Part shown: positions 62,810 to 64,000 of the stretch, piece after piece
Layout of the letters: every line of letters starts with the position of its first letter
How positions within the stretch are numbered: position 1 is the first letter of the stretch
From: Apteryx mantelli
Taxonomy: Eukaryota > Chordata > Aves > Apterygiformes > Apterygidae
DNA: 64,000 nt
Assembly (NCBI RefSeq): GCF_036417845.1
Contig: NC_089983.1
Coordinates: 24,519,207-24,583,206, forward strand
Direction: 5' to 3'
Made by a program: the position numbers and the translations under genes
Notes under the pieces: generated by a model
The model's database searches: none
Told to the model about the DNA's origin: nothing
Seen by the model: the letters and a program-made list of their open reading frames with translations, nothing else

Positions 62810-62834
62810 ATTTATTTATTTATTTATTTATTTA
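62810..62834. repeat. (TTTA)n microsatellite
   Basis: About six tandem TTTA units ending in TTTACTTTTT in PDE11A intron 2. Confidence 0.95.
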
Positions 62835-64000
62835 CTTTTTACTTTTGGCATAAAACTCCTACAATGATCACTTTAACATAAATTTGCTACATGAAGTAGT
62901 TGTGAGCAACATAGTAACAGCATGAAAATATGTATAATTTATACTCTTTATGTGTTTAATTCTGGCACCCAGCATGTGCTAATTGAGCACACAGCTTGGT
63001 TTTGATACAGCTTCACTGTTAGAGGCCTTGACGGGTGAGCTACACGTCTGCTGTGTAACTGTGTTCAGTGCAACCTCTTTTATTACTCATGAGCCAAAGT
63101 AGCATCTTAGGACCCAAAATTCAGCCTGAGATGCTCTTGTGTGACTTGAATTTTGCATAAAATTTCAATTGGAAATCCGTTTCAAGAGGCTTTTAATGCA
63201 GAACTCAGTGTAATTGAACTTGCTGATTGGAGAACCATCACATTTTCAATTATTTTGCTAATTAGTACATATGTGCACTGAGGAAACATTATGCATCGAT
63301 ATATGATGTTTTATATGCACATGCAGCTTTGAAATGTAATTTTTTTGGTGTTATTATTTACATTCCTAAAGTATCTGTAATGTTTTCACTTATCAGGTCG
63401 GCAGCTATATTTGCTAGTATCAGCTTATTGGTATATTAGTATGCAGCTTGACGCAAGATCCTACTTTAGTTACCTCAAAACAAAATGTATCATCTATATA
63501 TATTTCAAAATGAACATACTGAACTACTGATTCTGTTTAGAGTGCTTTTCTTAGCCAGGTGAGAATAGTAGGGTTTAAAAGATAATCTGAATTCTTACTT
63601 GGAAAATAAAATACTTTAAATAGAGTAGGAAGAAAATTGAATCATTAAAAAAGAAAGCATGAACATAGACCTTGGCAAAAGTACAAAAATTTGCATGCTT
63701 CATCCATGCGAACCATGCCACTGACTTCAAGAAGTTGCTTGCAGGAATCAAATGAACAAATATTAGAAGAGAGAGGGGGAAAAAAAAACAACAAAAAACC
63801 ATGCTGAGAGCTAGATTGTAATAGTTTTGCTTGCCTGAGAAGGAGGAATTCAACTGTTCTTGTACTCTGAGCCCTGCTCAAACTTATGTATCCGGTTTAC
63901 AGCAAGGTCTGCTGTCTCAGCACTTCTTGCTCAAAGCATAGGTAAGGAGGGAGAAGAAAAGAAAGATTGCGCTGGTTTTGCACCAGATTTTTGTGCAGTA

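Larger units (their letters stand above)
36645..64000 (+). other. PDE11A: PDE11A intron 2, partial
   Basis: More than 27 kb of AT-rich intron follows exon 2 to the right edge. I looked for the expected next exon (beginning VMQMYLPFCGIAISNAQLF in human, from memory) and saw no match, so exon 3 should lie beyond the window. Recognisable content is limited to microsatellites, a purine-rich block at 38408-38680, a GC islet at 49550-49880 and short palindromes. No other gene was recognised on either strand. Confidence 0.75.

Noticed and set aside
36645-64000. Search for PDE11A exon 3 and for nested genes
   Set aside because: No match to the expected continuation of the region after GAF-A, and no other recognisable protein. 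All listed open frames here are short and unlike any family I know.

Overview
The window is vertebrate nuclear DNA, most likely from a bird. The reasons are intron-split genes with GT/AG borders, CpG-island promoters, one recognisable CR1-type LINE fragment (the dominant retroposon of birds and other reptiles), sparse repeats and low-GC introns. The gene order RBM45 - cytochrome c - PDE11A matches the mammalian region that holds Rbm45, Cyct and Pde11a (human 2q31). In chicken this would be expected on chromosome 7. The synteny statements are from memory, not from a search.

Layout. (1) 1-8502, minus strand: RBM45, an RNA-binding protein with several RRM domains. Eight coding exons could be placed to the base and the splice phases close throughout. 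The last part of RRM4 and the C-terminus lie beyond the left edge. Its introns hold a CR1 fragment, a perfect 20-bp inverted repeat, an 18-base G run and a 39-bp minisatellite that begins about 10 bases past the exon 1 donor. (2) 8503-10085: two CpG-rich promoter regions arranged head to head, one for RBM45 (minus) and one for the cytochrome c gene (plus). (3) 10901-12656, plus: a complete two-coding-exon cytochrome c gene. Its sequence and position mark it as the ortholog of the mammalian testis isoform CYCT, not the somatic CYCS. (4) 13985-16900: a very large CpG island that ends in PDE11A coding exon 1 (15975-16769, plus). (5) 16770-36485: PDE11A intron 1, with a GC-rich island just before exon 2. 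(6) 36486-36644: PDE11A exon 2. (7) 36645-64000: PDE11A intron 2, still open at the right edge; no exon 3 was recognised.

The three genes are not an operon. RBM45 acts in RNA binding and neural development, CYCT in electron transfer and apoptosis in male germ cells, and PDE11A in cAMP/cGMP breakdown. No novel multi-gene system was seen. The most interesting items are the apparently intact testis-type cytochrome c with an extra cysteine in its haem motif, the tandem YY1-like minisatellite next to the RBM45 exon 1 donor, the perfect intronic hairpin, the GC island that could be an alternative PDE11A promoter, and lineage-specific changes in the PDE11A N-terminus.
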